Positions 35,723 to 47,420 of a stretch of DNA of 64,000 bases are shown piece after piece. Each line of letters opens with the position of its first letter. Position 1 is the stretch's first letter. The stretch comes from Cordylochernes scorpioides. Its lineage: Eukaryota > Arthropoda > Arachnida > Pseudoscorpiones > Chernetidae. The position numbers and the translations under genes are program-made. The stretch is taken from assembly GCA_030710605.1 (NCBI GenBank), contig CP092877.1:70515662-70579661 (forward strand), written 5' to 3'. Under the pieces are notes generated by a model, which saw only the letters and a program-made list of their open reading frames with translations, made no database searches and was not told the origin of the DNA.

Positions 35723-37340
35723 TTTTAAAAAATCAAATTTTCGATCGTATATTGACCTTCAAATAGGTATAGGTAGAAGGACAATATACCTCGTATAGTA
35801 TGATTAAAAAATAAAGAAACAAATTGTTTATATTTTATAGCTTTATTCGAATTTATATGCCAAATATTATCGAAAATAAACGACCACCTTTTTGAGAAAA
35901 TGTAAATAACATCAAGTAAAATTCTATGATACGATTTGAAAGCACACATATTGTGTAATGTCAAGGTTTGTTAAATCAACCAGTTGGAGGATGAGTCAAT
36001 AAAAAGAATGAACCCTCATGGTAAAATCAGATTCCAACGTTGATTCCATCACTGCGGGTAATTAGAAGCAGTACTGTTCAACTGGAGTGATATCTCAGTT
36101 AACAACGTCTCTCCGAGTTTATTTCTTCTTATATACATACCTCAGTGAGTCTACACACTTAGTTTCAACTACTGGAAAAGCTGGTTGGTCAGTAAAATAT
36201 CAAATTTAGAATCTTAGCCCAGGCTGGTTACCTTCAAGTCTACGATAGATCTTTTCACCAGGCAAGTTCCATAAAGTAGCATGTCATAGGTCAAAAGCAT
36301 TTATTTGAGAAGTTTTATGACGCTAAAAGATTATTCATTTTATTGGCCACTCATATCCTCTTTTTGCTTTTTACGATAAGGTCTTTGTGTCAGGACATGA
36401 TAGAATTTCAACAGCTTGTAACTTGGTAGTGTTACCATTAGAAATCTGTATGATGCTGAATCTAAACTAGAGATGGCCGGTGTATTCTTGTGTTGATGGT
36501 AGGAAATCCTTCCTTGAAGGATAATAGAATAAAATATTAAGTTTTGACCAGTTATAGGGATAAATGACACATTGGCAGATTGTACAGACCGAGAGTTCAG
36601 TGTTCACACACTCAGCCATTTCAAATAAAAACAAATTGACCAGTAAATTAAACTTTACATTATCTTTTTTTTTTATGTATCGGGTAAATTCGAAACTATA
36701 TGGAAATTATGGTAAAATGGATACTTTGAATTAGTCACTACACGGCGATTGTTTAGGTTTAATAGCTATTATGTTATACAAGAGAGAAAACAAGGGATTG
36801 TTTACCATTTAAAAACATGTTTCTACATTTTCATTTTACACACCCTCCAGTATCCACTTATTGATTTTTATTTTTAAAACGCTATATTGGTCTCGTTTCG
36901 AAATTTAATCAAATTCACGTCAACTTTTTTTCTTCCAAATCCTCAATTTTGTTGGTGAAGGAATTAAAATAAAAAATAATTCTTTAAAGTATTTTAAAAA
37001 CATGTAGAATATAATATTGTAGTATATTTTGACTATGTTTTTAGCTTTGTGCACGTTTAGATATGAAGTTTCAGAGGGATACACACTCTGTAGTTACTTT
37101 ATAAAAAGCCAGCACCAACCACGAACCGCAGGCCCTCGTTAGGGCCCCGATATTTCAGCTAAAGATGTTTGGACATCGTTTACATGGTAAATAAGAGGTT
37201 GAGAGCTGACATTTAGCCACGGAAGTAACTAACTTTCGCTACGTTTGTCCGAAGGTTTTTTTTTTAAACACGTCGATCTTTAATATTATTTTTCCTTTTT
37301 GCATATTTACACATACCCACAGCTTAATTAACACAAAGCA
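35723..37340. other. AT-rich non-coding DNA
   Basis: No gene or named repeat seen. Confidence 0.5.
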
Positions 37341-37660
37341 ATAACGCGCCATCTATACATATAAAATGAAAAGATTTAAAAGCACGAATGTTTTTTTATA
37401 CAAATGTAAGGACAGTAGAAGTTTGTATTATGTATAAAATAAACATTCGTGCTTTTAAACACAGCTTAATATTAAAACGATATATTATCTCTCTTTTTTT
37501 TAAAATATATTTATTCACCATATTTCCTGAGAGATCTTGGACTTTTCTAGATCTGTTAAAATCCAGACCATCTCGGTGGTAACGGTAGAAATATTGGGCG
37601 GCCAGACCCATCAGTGGTGAGCATTTTCCCAGCGGTTTTGCCTCAGTTTAATCAACTAGA
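37341..37660. repeat. MITE B-related hairpin and fragment
   Basis: aaaagcacgaatgttttttta (from ~37377) pairs with taaaataaacattcgtgcttt (to ~37459) around aatgtaaggacagtagaag; gcgccatct lies at its left. A separate piece at 37590-37655 has catcagtggtgagc and cagcggttttgcctcagttt. Confidence 0.5.
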
Positions 37661-38260
37661 TTTTAATCTACTTGTACCTAAGCTTATCTTGTCTCTTAAT
37701 GGTTATTATTATTTAATGGTTATTATTATCATTTAATGGTAATTATATAATATTTGTTAAAGTGTATCCATGTTTTGTTTATAGAAGCCATATCTACAAC
37801 TAGCGTAGAGTGGCATAAATCCATAGTGTATCGGAATAATGTCAATAAACGAGACTATTGGAATCTTGCCAAACCAGCTAATTATGGTAACCAATCAAAG
37901 GTACAATCGACTTGTACAGAAAAGCGCTGATCATTTATTTCCCTCGCCGTGCAATTTGTTAAGTCATCTTGTTAGAGAGTTAATCTTGGTAACTCCTCGG
38001 GAGGAATTCTCAATAAACTCCGTCGACAAACTTTTTCTTATTATCGTATATAATTGGATTATCAATTCCTCCAAGAAGTGTACATAATAAGGACATCTTA
38101 TTGGACAAACCTTTACTGATCTCATATCTACTCACATTTCAAATCTAGCTATGTGTTGGTAGTGCTTGGTAAATGTTCTAGTTTGAATTACCTACTGGAA
38201 ATATATTTCTTCATACATTTATTACTGCGAGAAGTTAAAAAGATAATTTATTTTAAAAAA
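37661..38260. other. AT-rich non-coding DNA
   Basis: No gene or named repeat seen. Confidence 0.5.
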
Positions 38261-38512
38261 TTATCCCAAGTACACGTGGTAGAGGCCATGATAATCATGT
38301 TGGGTAGTTAGCAACTGCTTTTACTGTAAATGCACCACATGTATACACATGTGAAAAGCAGTTCGACTTTGCACTTATAAATGTACCAGAGCCCCGTTTA
38401 GTTACTTGCACTCGCTGGTGGGGTTTGACTTTTGCAAGAATCGGGGGTTCGATCCCGGGTGGTAGCGGTCGAAAACCAACGGTTTAGATCACCCTTCCAC
38501 CGACCCCCCCAA
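38261..38512 (-). mobile_element. tRNA-derived SINE, minus copy
   Basis: On the minus strand: head ggtcggtggaagggtgatct, box-B-like region near cccgggatcgaacccc, then body and tail ending gtacttgggataa. Inverted partner of the copy at 39030-39332. Confidence 0.8.
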
Positions 38513-39029
38513 AAAAGATAATTTAAAACAATTAAGCAATAATTTGATGTAAAAAATAAATAAAGGTTAATTGTTACAATAAAATGGTAGGAACCAACAT
38601 ATCGAATAGCTGAACATTCTTTCTGACGTCTAAAGATGACAAGTTTTTATCAGAGATTCGGCGCTGTTTTATTGCTTCGTGTAACATTCTAAATCTTGAC
38701 AGCACCATTAACGTCAACGGCCTTCTGTTAGAAAATATGACCAAGTTTGAAGTGCTGAAAGTTTGTAAACATTGTGTGTTCAATGGAGAGTAACAAGTGT
38801 ACAACACTAGGTACAAATTGTTTCTTTGCCATCTCCACTGAGGTCGTTCTTAATGACAGGGGATTATTAACGAGTTATTGATGGTATTCAGAAAAATAAA
38901 TTATCATTCAAATCAACCATTAAGGAAGGAAAACTCGTTAAAATTTTATTTGAATTAATTGTGAGGCCTTGATCACTAAGTTTTTAAAGTAGGAGTTGAG
39001 ATATGTTATTCTCTCTTAGATATGGCTTA

Positions 39030-39332
39030 GGGGGTCGGTGGAAGAATGGTCTAAATCATTGGTTTTCGACCGCTACGACCCGGGTTCGATTCCCGCATTA
39101 GGCACTTTTTTTCTGATAAAAAAAAAAAAATGCTCCGATGGCCCCCGATTCTTGCAAAAGTCCAACCCCACCAGCGACTGCAAGTAACCAAACGGGGCTC
39201 TGGCACATTTGTAAGTGCAAAGTCGAACTGCCTTTCACATGTGTAGACATGTAATGCACTCACAGTAAAAGCAGTCGCCTACTTCTACCCACCATGATTA
39301 TCATGGCCTGTACCACGTGTACTAGGGATAAG
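39030..39332 (+). mobile_element. tRNA-derived SINE, plus copy
   Basis: Head gggggtcggtggaagaatgg with box-B ggttcgattcccgc, a T/A-rich interval, then the conserved body (gcaagtaaccaaacggggct; aaagcagtcgcctactt; catgattatcatggcc) and tail agggataag plus A run. The best copy in the window for defining the family. Confidence 0.85.
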
Positions 39333-40012
39333 AAAAAAAAAAAAGATAGGGTTTATAGCGCTAGCAAAACTTTTTTCCCCACCTGGAACATAATAAATAT
39401 TTTTTATAAAATTCCCTCCATTAAGGTTCCATGTATGAAAAACTGCTATACATTATATATATATAAGGAATGTTTTATAATATATAAGAGAGAATCTCTC
39501 CTTATATATATTCTATTTACCAGCTGGGTATATATATGTAAATATGTAAAAAGGTTAAGTTAAAAACAATAGGGTCTATACATCAGTTAAAAATGCATCC
39601 ATGCACGAAACTGCCAGATTTATGTACTTAGCGAGCGGTGGGTGTAAGCCCTTCAGTCAACTATTTAACAAAAACTTTTCAGCGCGCGGAGGGAAAATTT
39701 ATTTTTAACTTAAAAAAAAACAAACAATATCGTTAAGCCGTATGATGGCTAAACGTGGTTAATTAAGGGAGCTAATAAATATTTTTTATGTTTTTTTTTT
39801 TTGTACCTGGGTGAATCTAGCAGGAATTTTATCGACAACTTTGTGTCCAATGCCTCGTTAACATGTAAGACAAGTCTTATACACAATATCAAGGTTGACT
39901 CTTCCTCTCATTTATGTGGTTCGTACGCCGCTGAAATCGCTATTACAGAATAACGAGATCAAACGTCAGATTCCACTAATATAAATATTTTAAAAAACCT
40001 AATGTCAATATA
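39333..40012. other. AT-rich non-coding DNA
   Basis: No gene or named repeat seen. Confidence 0.5.
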
Positions 40013-40249
40013 CACTCATGGACAAAACTTAAGGAAGTTGTACCTTTTACCATGTATATAGAGATTACGACAATAACTCTGAAATATATTTGATATACAG
40101 TGACCTCTATTGAAGACACATTAGATAACCAAGTGTGAATAAATATACCTCTGTCTCGATTAAAAAAAAAAAAAAAATTGACGACCGGCGACATCAAAGA
40201 CTTTCACTTAAAATATGAAACTTCCTTTTTTTAAGTTTTTCTATGAGTG
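40013..40249 (-). mobile_element. MITE A, complete copy
   Basis: TA-CACTCATGGACAAAACTTAA ... ttaagtttttctatgagtg; core ataaccaagtgtgaat, A run, gacgaccggcgacatc. Confidence 0.88.
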
Positions 40250-40465
40250 TTTATAATTCTTATAATGACTGCCCTGAAATTAAAAACATAATTACAAATT
40301 AAATGACGAGAACATTTTTAGTGTCACTAAAAAAGAAATTCCAAGAATTGGGCCCACGATAGCATGGTACTTTGCTTAAGGCACCCACAAAGCTAAAAAC
40401 CCTTGAATGTAGAATGGCTATTTAACTCGATGCTGATTGGCTGATTAAGTTTACCAGTTCATCAA

Positions 40466-41317
40466 ACATTACAGTTATTGTACCGATATACATGCTGAAA
40501 GGTACAATCTCCTTGAGTTTGTCTATCATAGTGTATTTGAATGTGAAAACAACACGGTATACGAGAAAGTTAATTTCACCATTTTGTAACTAAAACATAC
40601 TAAAGAGCTCATCTATGTCGAACCCTCCTCTGACAGATTCACCAATCGATGTTAAGCCGACGAAATTGCTGGGAGAGACTCACCACGGACTAACAAATAT
40701 TTACAAGTTTTTTTAAAGACAGATAGTTAAAAGACCTCAATTTATTTATATAACATCACGAAGAATCTATAAATACACTTATGGAAAAAACTTAAGGAAG
40801 TAGAAAGTCTTTGATGCCGCCGGTCGTCTGTTTATTTATTTTTTTTTTTTATGGAGACAGAGGTAATTTTGTTCACACTTGGTTATCTCATGTGTCTTCA
40901 ATAAAGGTCACTGTAATATCATTCAGAGTTATTGTATGAATCCCGATATACATGCTAAAAAGGTACAACTTCCTTTAGTTCGTCTATCATAGTGTATTTG
41001 AATGTGAAAACAACACGGTATATAGTAATCAAAAGGAAGAGTTAATTTCACCATTTTGTAAATAGAAACATACAAAAGAGCTCATCAATATCGAACCCTC
41101 CTGACAGATTCACCAATCGATGTTAGGCCGACGAAACCGCTGGGAGAGACTTACCACGGACTAACAAATATTTACAAGTTTTTTAAAAGACAGATAGCTA
41201 AAAGATCTCAATTCATTTATATAACATCACGAAGAATCTATAAATACACTTATGGACCAAACTTAAGGAAGTAGAAAGTCTTTGATGCCGCCGGTCGTCT
41301 GTTTATTTATATATATA
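40466..41317 (+). repeat. 471-bp tandem duplication spanning MITE A and its flank
   Basis: Flank sequence (tgtctatcatagtgtatttg ... gaagaatctataaatacact) occurs at 40520-40775 and again at 40985-41245, each followed by MITE A sequence (starting 40776 and 41247; offset 471 bp). A partial MITE A 3' end at 40466-40534 precedes copy 1. Copies are about 90% alike. Confidence 0.85.
40776..40995 (+). mobile_element. MITE A copy within the duplication
   Basis: CACTTATGGAAAAAACTTAA at the left, core ttgttcacacttggttatct, right end cttcctttagttcgtctatc with decayed terminal bases. Confidence 0.85.
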
Positions 41318-41911
41318 CTAGACGAATGGCCCGGGCAACGCCCGGGGTTTACCCGAGTGCGAATATATTCTAAAAACGTTGACTTGGATGGTCGCTATTA
41401 ACAGGGTGGTCTGTATAGACAGGTGGATGTATCACACAGCTGATAACAGGGTTGTCTAGAGTGGTCGCTATAGACAGGGTGGTCTGTATAGACAGGTTTA
41501 TGAGAGAGGCACAAACTTACAGGTTGTTGACGCCGCAATCCCCAGAGAGAGTGTTTTTTGTTGCATCATGCTGTGACTCACACGACGACCCAAGGTCAAC
41601 AGGGGTGGAGCAGCAAGCTTAAGCCTATCACCGTCTGGCGGCGCTGCTTGCGAGTTATATCTACAATTCTGCAAATAACTCTAAGGATATTCAAGATATT
41701 CAAGAAATTATTTTTCGAAAACCTTTCCGGGGATATACCTAATAATATCCCAGAATTTCATGGCGATTGGATGTATGGTTTTTGAATAACAGGGTTGTCT
41801 AGAGGGGGGCAGGGAGGACACGTGTTCCCTTGCAGCCAATGAGCGCGCATTCTATCCGTGAGCTTCAGACAAACAGACAAACAGACAGAATAAGGCAAAT
41901 ATATAAGTAGA
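41318..41911 (-). mobile_element. Non-autonomous Helitron, 594 bp
   Basis: On the minus strand it starts TCTACTTATATATTTGCC after A (41912) and ends with a GC hairpin (cccgggcgttgcccggg), ccattcgtCTAG, then T. Contains two copies of gtggtctgtatagacagg. These are the A|TC...CTRR|T borders of Helitrons. Confidence 0.85.
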
Positions 41912-42195
41912 TACACCTATCCCCCGATTTACACGGTACTTGTTTTACACGTTTTCGCTTTTACACGGTTTTCCAAATAAGCTTTTTTTTTTTGTTTTTA
42001 TCGCACTATACTAAATGCTACTGTGATTGAACACATGCGCTGTGTACACATCTTACGAGGAATCCCGAGCTTATGTGCTGACTACATATTTTAACCTGTC
42101 AATGCATTTTATTTTCATTTCTGTGTACACCTATCCCCCGATTTACACGTTTTTCTCAGGAACGTATCTACCGTGTAAATCGGGGGATAGGTGTA
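41912..42195 (+). mobile_element. MITE E, 284 bp
   Basis: TACACCTATCCCCCGATTTA at the left is inverted at the right (aaatcgggggataggtgta); an extra internal copy of the repeat lies at 42126. TA ends suggest Tc1/mariner mobilisation. Confidence 0.85.
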
Positions 42196-42345
42196 TTTTT
42201 ATGGAGAAAGAGGTAATTTTGTTCACACTTGATTATCTTGTGTGTCTTCAAAACACTATGTATCAAATATATTTCAGAGTTATTGTATGAATCCCGATAT
42301 ACATGATAAAAGGTAGAAGTTTCTTGAGTTATTTGTCCATGAGTG

Positions 42346-42807
42346 TATATGTGACTTTAATCGTTCAAAATGAAGACCTCTCTCCATTAAAAAAAAAAAA
42401 ACTCCCGATCACACCGCGAGTTAAAATATAATTACTGTCGAGATGTGTGCCAATAGAATAAAGGAGTTAGGCAAAGTTTGCCGTGTATCACACCAATATA
42501 ATAATTGAAGCACCGCCGCTGAATTCTGATTAGCACTTGGCGTGTCGCCCGGACACAGTTAAAAAAACTTAAAACGGCATGCAAATCCTAATTGGGGCTT
42601 TTATGGCCCCGTGCAGCTCTGTTCTAATTGCAACTACAATCTCGGTAGACCACTCTGTGTCTTCAAACGGCGCCATTACACCGGGTGCCTTGTTGTGCCA
42701 GGGGTCTCACGCGAGACCTACTCTCCAAAAGTCAATTAATAATCTAAATACACCTATGAAAAAAATAGTACGAAAGTGATATTAAACTGGGATCAGGTAG
42801 AAAAAAT
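42346..42807. other. Unassigned non-repetitive DNA
   Basis: 42540-42720 is less AT-rich and includes atgcaaatcctaattggggc. It looks unique, but no gene is assigned to the 66-codon plus frame. Confidence 0.35.
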
Positions 42808-43066
42808 AAAGAAAAATACATCTCCTGATCGCCCAACTAAAAGTTGCTGATGGGTTGCGCCACCTGTCCTAATAAATATCAACTATTCGTTTATTTTTAA
42901 TTTTATTCCAGAATTGGCCAAATACCTGTCTTGATTAATCAAGAATGAGTATTTGGCCCCAATTCTGGATTAATTAAAATCAACGAATAGTTGATATTTA
43001 TTCTGATAGATGGCGCAAGCCATCAGCAACCTTTAAAGTCACGATCAGGAGATGCTTTTTTCTTAA
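42808..43066. mobile_element. MITE C, full foldback (259-bp palindrome)
   Basis: Arms of ~125 bp pair nearly throughout (agaaaaatacatctcctgat ... atcaggagatgcttttttct), centred on tcttgattaatcaaga near 42937. One arm has aggtggcgc, the other agatggcgc. Confidence 0.9.
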
Positions 43067-43535
43067 TGTAGATACCGTTAAAAATGAACAATTGTAAAAT
43101 CAATTTATATTTGACTCAATTGTTATTCTGTGATTTACTATAAGTAGACGCTTTCCTAAGTATGGCTTACAGTTAGCCTGAGGTCGAAAGATGACTTTAT
43201 CTGTAGCAATATCAACCACTATAAGATGATATTGCGGGCTTCCAGTGGAGCCATTTGACAAGTAATGGAGAAATGAGATAGGACGCCTCCTCTTTATATT
43301 CCTAGTCAGGCCTTCGTCCAATTAATATCCTTCATCTTTTGTCTGTCTCTTGCCCTGGCCACTTCCTCATCTATATAGCGCTTAACTAATAGAGAGATTT
43401 AAACTACTTCTACCAATCATTCATATAATATTATTCTATAAATAGAGAAATCCATATATATGCCTTTTTATTGTCTAAAATATAATATTATATAGGGCTA
43501 AGTATAGAGAGAGAAAATTGAAAATTAATAATTAT
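43067..43535. other. AT-rich non-coding DNA
   Basis: No gene or named repeat seen. Confidence 0.45.
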
Positions 43536-44717
43536 TTACATCAAACGAATCCCACTGAGGGTCGTTTGGTCCGATGTCACATTCCGCTCTGGACAGACGT
43601 AGATCTCCTCGACTATTGCCATGTCGAGGAATTCCTTCAGAGAAGACCTCTGCCCGGGCGAGAGAAACTCGAGGACGTCCTCCCTCTTAGAAGGGGAGAC
43701 AACTGCTATCTCCTCCCTATGAAAGTTTTCAAATAGAGGTTCTAGGATGGTGTTGGCATTCAAGCTCTCGAACAACTCCTCTACCTATTGTAAAGTAGTC
43801 TGAAGAAGCTGTTTCTTTTTAAATTTTGGTGTGGTGGGTTGAATGCTTGGTGCAATTTTAGTCTGAGCAGATGCTTCTGTTGGTACAGCAACGGTCGAGG
43901 AAGGCGCTGATAGAGACGGCATCTGGCTGGAGCTCGGTGCAGAGGGCTCGGTGGCTGGAGTCTCCTGGGGAGGAACGGAACTATTCGCCTCGGGCGAAGG
44001 CGTGGCAGGAAGGTGTAATGGGGGCTTTCTGGATGTTGTCAGAACATCTCGCAGCCGATGTAGGCTGCGAATTTTGGAGAGGTCATGATGAGTTGGAAGG
44101 ATGGAGGCGTAGACACCGGTCCCCTCCAGGTGTCCTGAAGATGTGCAGGTCGACTTCAAGGGGCAGAAGGTTCGCTAGTGTCCCTTTCGGTGGCATTTGC
44201 TACGCTCTATGCCGTAGGTGATGTAGGCGGGTGTAGACTATCCTTTGGAGATGAATACCAGCTTGGAAGGGAGCTGGTGGAGTTTGAGGCCTTCATTTAG
44301 AAGGACAAAGGATTCCCTGGTCCTGGTAGTCTATAGTTCAGGGAAACCACCCTGCAGTAGGGCCGCAGTGCCGCGACGACGTCCTCGTCCCTGATAGCAA
44401 TTGGAGATTGCCAATTTTTATCTTCTCCGCCCGTTTCTTATAAGGAAAGGCCTTCAGGAGGGTGGTCCCAATGGTGAGCCCCTCTCAACTAGGCGCTCCG
44501 CCATATTGACGCTGGCCAGCCCGACCAGTACCTGGCCTGACATCTTCATTATTTGGAACACCGAGGACTTTCCAAGCTTTTCTTCCAGGGTCTTGATGTA
44601 GTCCACTGGAGATAGATCAGAGTGCCAATCCACAAAGCAGCGCTGGTCAAAGATGGCTGCAGCTGACCTGGACTTGCTCAGGGCCTGCTGCTGTTTGTTG
44701 CATTTCAGCTGTGTCAT
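43536..44717 (-). pseudogene. Non-LTR retrotransposon ORF1 remnant
   Basis: Broken frames read KTLEEKLGKSSVFQIMKMSG, then VGLASVNMAERLVERG, LLKAFPYKKRAEKIKIGN and IRDEDVVAALRPYCRVVS. This is an RRM-like ORF1 protein of the kind seen in Tx1/L1-type elements. Downstream follow a Pro/Ser/Thr-rich part (PPQETPATEPSAPSSSQ) and an acidic end. At least two frame changes occur within the RRM-like part. No ORF2 (endonuclease/reverse transcriptase) lies beyond 43536, so the copy is incomplete as well as dead. Confidence 0.65.
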
Positions 44718-45296
44718 AGCGTACTTCCTCGGTGGTTGAGGTGGCCTGGATACCCTGTTCTGGGTGGTGTTGGTTGGGCGAGATACAATTACATAGCTGT
44801 TTTAATGGCGCCAAATACTATATTTATTTTAAAGAGAGATACTAAAATAATAATATATTATTCAAACAATCCGCTATTTGTGAGGTGCAATGTAACATTA
44901 TACTTCTAAATTTAATACATGGAGAACATTTCTAACTTTATATTAATAGAAATCGAAAAAAAAAAGATAAATTTCCAAATCTCTACAGTTTTCTAAAGGA
45001 TTTGAGACAAAGGTAGTCTTTAGAGGAAAAATATTGACTCACAATATATTATTTTTATACAACTATTACTTTATAAAACACTCGCAGGGGAGAGGTATAA
45101 AATTGATTTATAAAAATCGGAGTTTTTTTCTTTCTCAACAATTTAAAACAAAATAGTTGAAATACATTCATAGAATGGAAGTTTCATATTCTAAGCATTA
45201 AACACTCCTTATTTGCTCATATAACAGCGGGTTTAACATGCATGTAAATTCTCCGAACGTTCTCATTTATATATATAATAAATATAATAAAATGTA
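44718..45296. other. AT-rich non-coding DNA
   Basis: No gene or named repeat seen. Confidence 0.5.
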
Positions 45297-45342
45297 TATA
45301 CATGCTAAGAGGTACAACTCTATTTAGTTTAGTCCATGAGTA
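45297..45342 (+). repeat. MITE A, right-end fragment
   Basis: acatgctaagaggtacaact followed by tttagtttagtccatgagt. Confidence 0.65.
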
Positions 45343-47077
45343 TCTAGAGAGGAACGTTGATAAAAGAAATAAGTCCAAAAGCCAGATAAGGCTTGTCAGC
45401 TAACATTCTCAGATTGTACAAAGAAAAGTCTCCCCACAATTAGCCCGGACACCTGATCCCAGCAAGGTTATTAGCAGCTTGACATATCGCCTGTGTTAAC
45501 TAAATGGCTCAAATGTAATTTTTTTTTGTGTCCAAATTATAATTTGATAGTTTTAACGAAGTTTGTCTGAACGCCATTAAAGAACCCAGCTAATAGCTCT
45601 TTTGTAATTGGAGGTAATGTGGTTTAAAGAATCTGCTGAAATAGGATTTCTCTCTCCGCGAGTAGAAAGTTCGGTAGAAATTTTGTTAGGTAAGTGCTTT
45701 GGTGTCGTTAGAAGTTAAATTGGTGCTAAAAACGTACCTCACAAGGTATGCGTCCATTAACTTTCTGCGACGTGGGTTAAAGAATCGGAGTTCAGAACTC
45801 GGAAAAAGAAAATGTACAAAATTGCTTAGTTTTGAAGGATGCTCGCATTTGGCGTTGTACCGGGTGACTTTGGGTCGAACGTCTTGAAGGAGCTTAGTCG
45901 ATGTGTCACTTCGAATAATATATAGCGTTGGACTCCAATATTGACCGCAATGATAATTGATGGTGGTGAGGTAATGTCAATGGATGCGTAACACTTTTAT
46001 ATAAGATGGAATCTTTACTAAAGACTTCTACTTGTTATGAAATGACAATAAGTAGAAAAAAGGAACGGCGGCTCTCTAGAAGCTATAAACAAATACAGAT
46101 ACCGTAGAAAAATGCTGGGAGATCAGGGATAGTCTCCATACACGGCTTAATACCCATAGTTTAGGTCCGAAAACACGATTGCGTCGTTTGAGCATTAACT
46201 GTTCTAATCTGTATTATTCCGAGAATATATGCAGCTTGTGAGTCTGTATTGTTCCAAGATAATATGAAGTTTGCGACAAGCCATCAATATAGTCTTTCAG
46301 TCCTGGTGACATCCAGCAACAGACTTCGTGCGTCCTTGGAGGGCTTTGTCTTCCGGGGCGGTGGGGCGCACGCAGGTCACGTGGCGCCTGTTGCCATTGG
46401 TGGCGGGCGACCTATATTTCAGCCGCGTTGATAAATTCTCCTCCGTGAAATCTCCTGTCACTACCACAGCTACATATTGGCAACTATCCGGGCTCAAGGA
46501 AGGCTCCATCAGTAGCAGGGTCACCATCGCTCTGGAAAGATTTTCAGAGGGACGAGACTAATTGCCATGTATGAGGCAAGGTTATGCAAATCTGATCGGG
46601 GTCCAATTAAGGGAGATAGTCCGCTCACCAGCCGGTATTGAAGGAGACTACAAACATTCCGTGCAGATAGGGGCTTTGTCATCCTCACATATTGCAAGCT
46701 ACAACAGCTCTGGAATTCTCACATAAGAAGTGGGAAATATTCCATTACTAAGATTTATTTAAGCCATTCTGCACCTAGCTTCTCAAATTTAAATAAATCA
46801 ATAAAAATCGGCTCAAGGGACTTTACCAATTTTTCCTCGGTGTGTTTGTGAAGTTGTAAGTACGTTTTGATGTACAAAAATTAAAATAGAAAGTTTAAAT
46901 ATATATTTTTAGAGAGTTTTCAGCTTAGGTACATAATTTGATTCACCAAGAAGGTACAAATAGTAGAAGGCTGCACCTGAGAAGTTTCTGGATATATTGT
47001 CTTGAATAAATCTTTATATAGCCAAATTTTAATTACTTTTTAATATACATATTTTTATTCAAATGTCTCTCTATATA
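45343..47077. other. Non-coding DNA with an unassigned GC-rich patch
   Basis: Around 46290-46560 GC content rises and frames of 60-77 codons run on both strands. The minus frame (MEPSLSPDSCQYVAVVVTGD) is preceded by an acceptor-like aatctttccag, but no clear donor follows. Not recognised. Confidence 0.3.
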
Positions 47078-47294
47078 CACACATGGACAAAACTTACGGA
47101 AGTGGAAAGTCTTTGATGTCGCCGGTCGTCTGTTTTTTTTAAGGAGACAGAGGCAATTTTGTTCACACTTGGTTATCTCGCGTGTTTCCAATAAAAGTCA
47201 CTGTGTATCAAATATCTTTCAGAGAATTATTGTCTGATTTCAGTCTGAATTGATGCTAAAAGGTACAAATTTCACAAGTTTTGTCTCTCCAAGT
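47078..47294 (+). mobile_element. MITE A, right end decayed
   Basis: CACACATGGACAAAACTTAC, gatgtcgccggtcgtctg, ggagacagaggcaattttgt, ttcacacttggttatctcgc, ending acaagttttgtctctccaag. Confidence 0.85.
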
Positions 47295-47324
47295 CAAATA
47301 GTTGCAGCTTCTTAGTAGAAAAAA

Positions 47325-47420
47325 CTGGCGCTGACAGGGTTCACCAGTGATGAGCCAGGTCCACGCAATATTTTTAACATTAAAGTAAATGCAGTCGAAT
47401 TTTTTTAAACAACCGTACGC
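47325..47420 (-). repeat. MITE B fragment
   Basis: ggttcaccagtgatgagcca, ccacgcaatattttt, aaagtaaatgcagtcgaatt: core blocks on the minus strand. Confidence 0.4.

Larger units (their letters stand above)
41247..42345 (+). mobile_element. MITE A split by two nested insertions
   Basis: The left part (41247-41317, cacttatggaccaaacttaa ... gccgccggtcgtctg) resumes at 42196 (atggagaaagaggtaatttt) and ends gtccatgagtg at 42345. The gap holds a Helitron (41318-41911) and MITE E (41912-42195). Confidence 0.85.
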
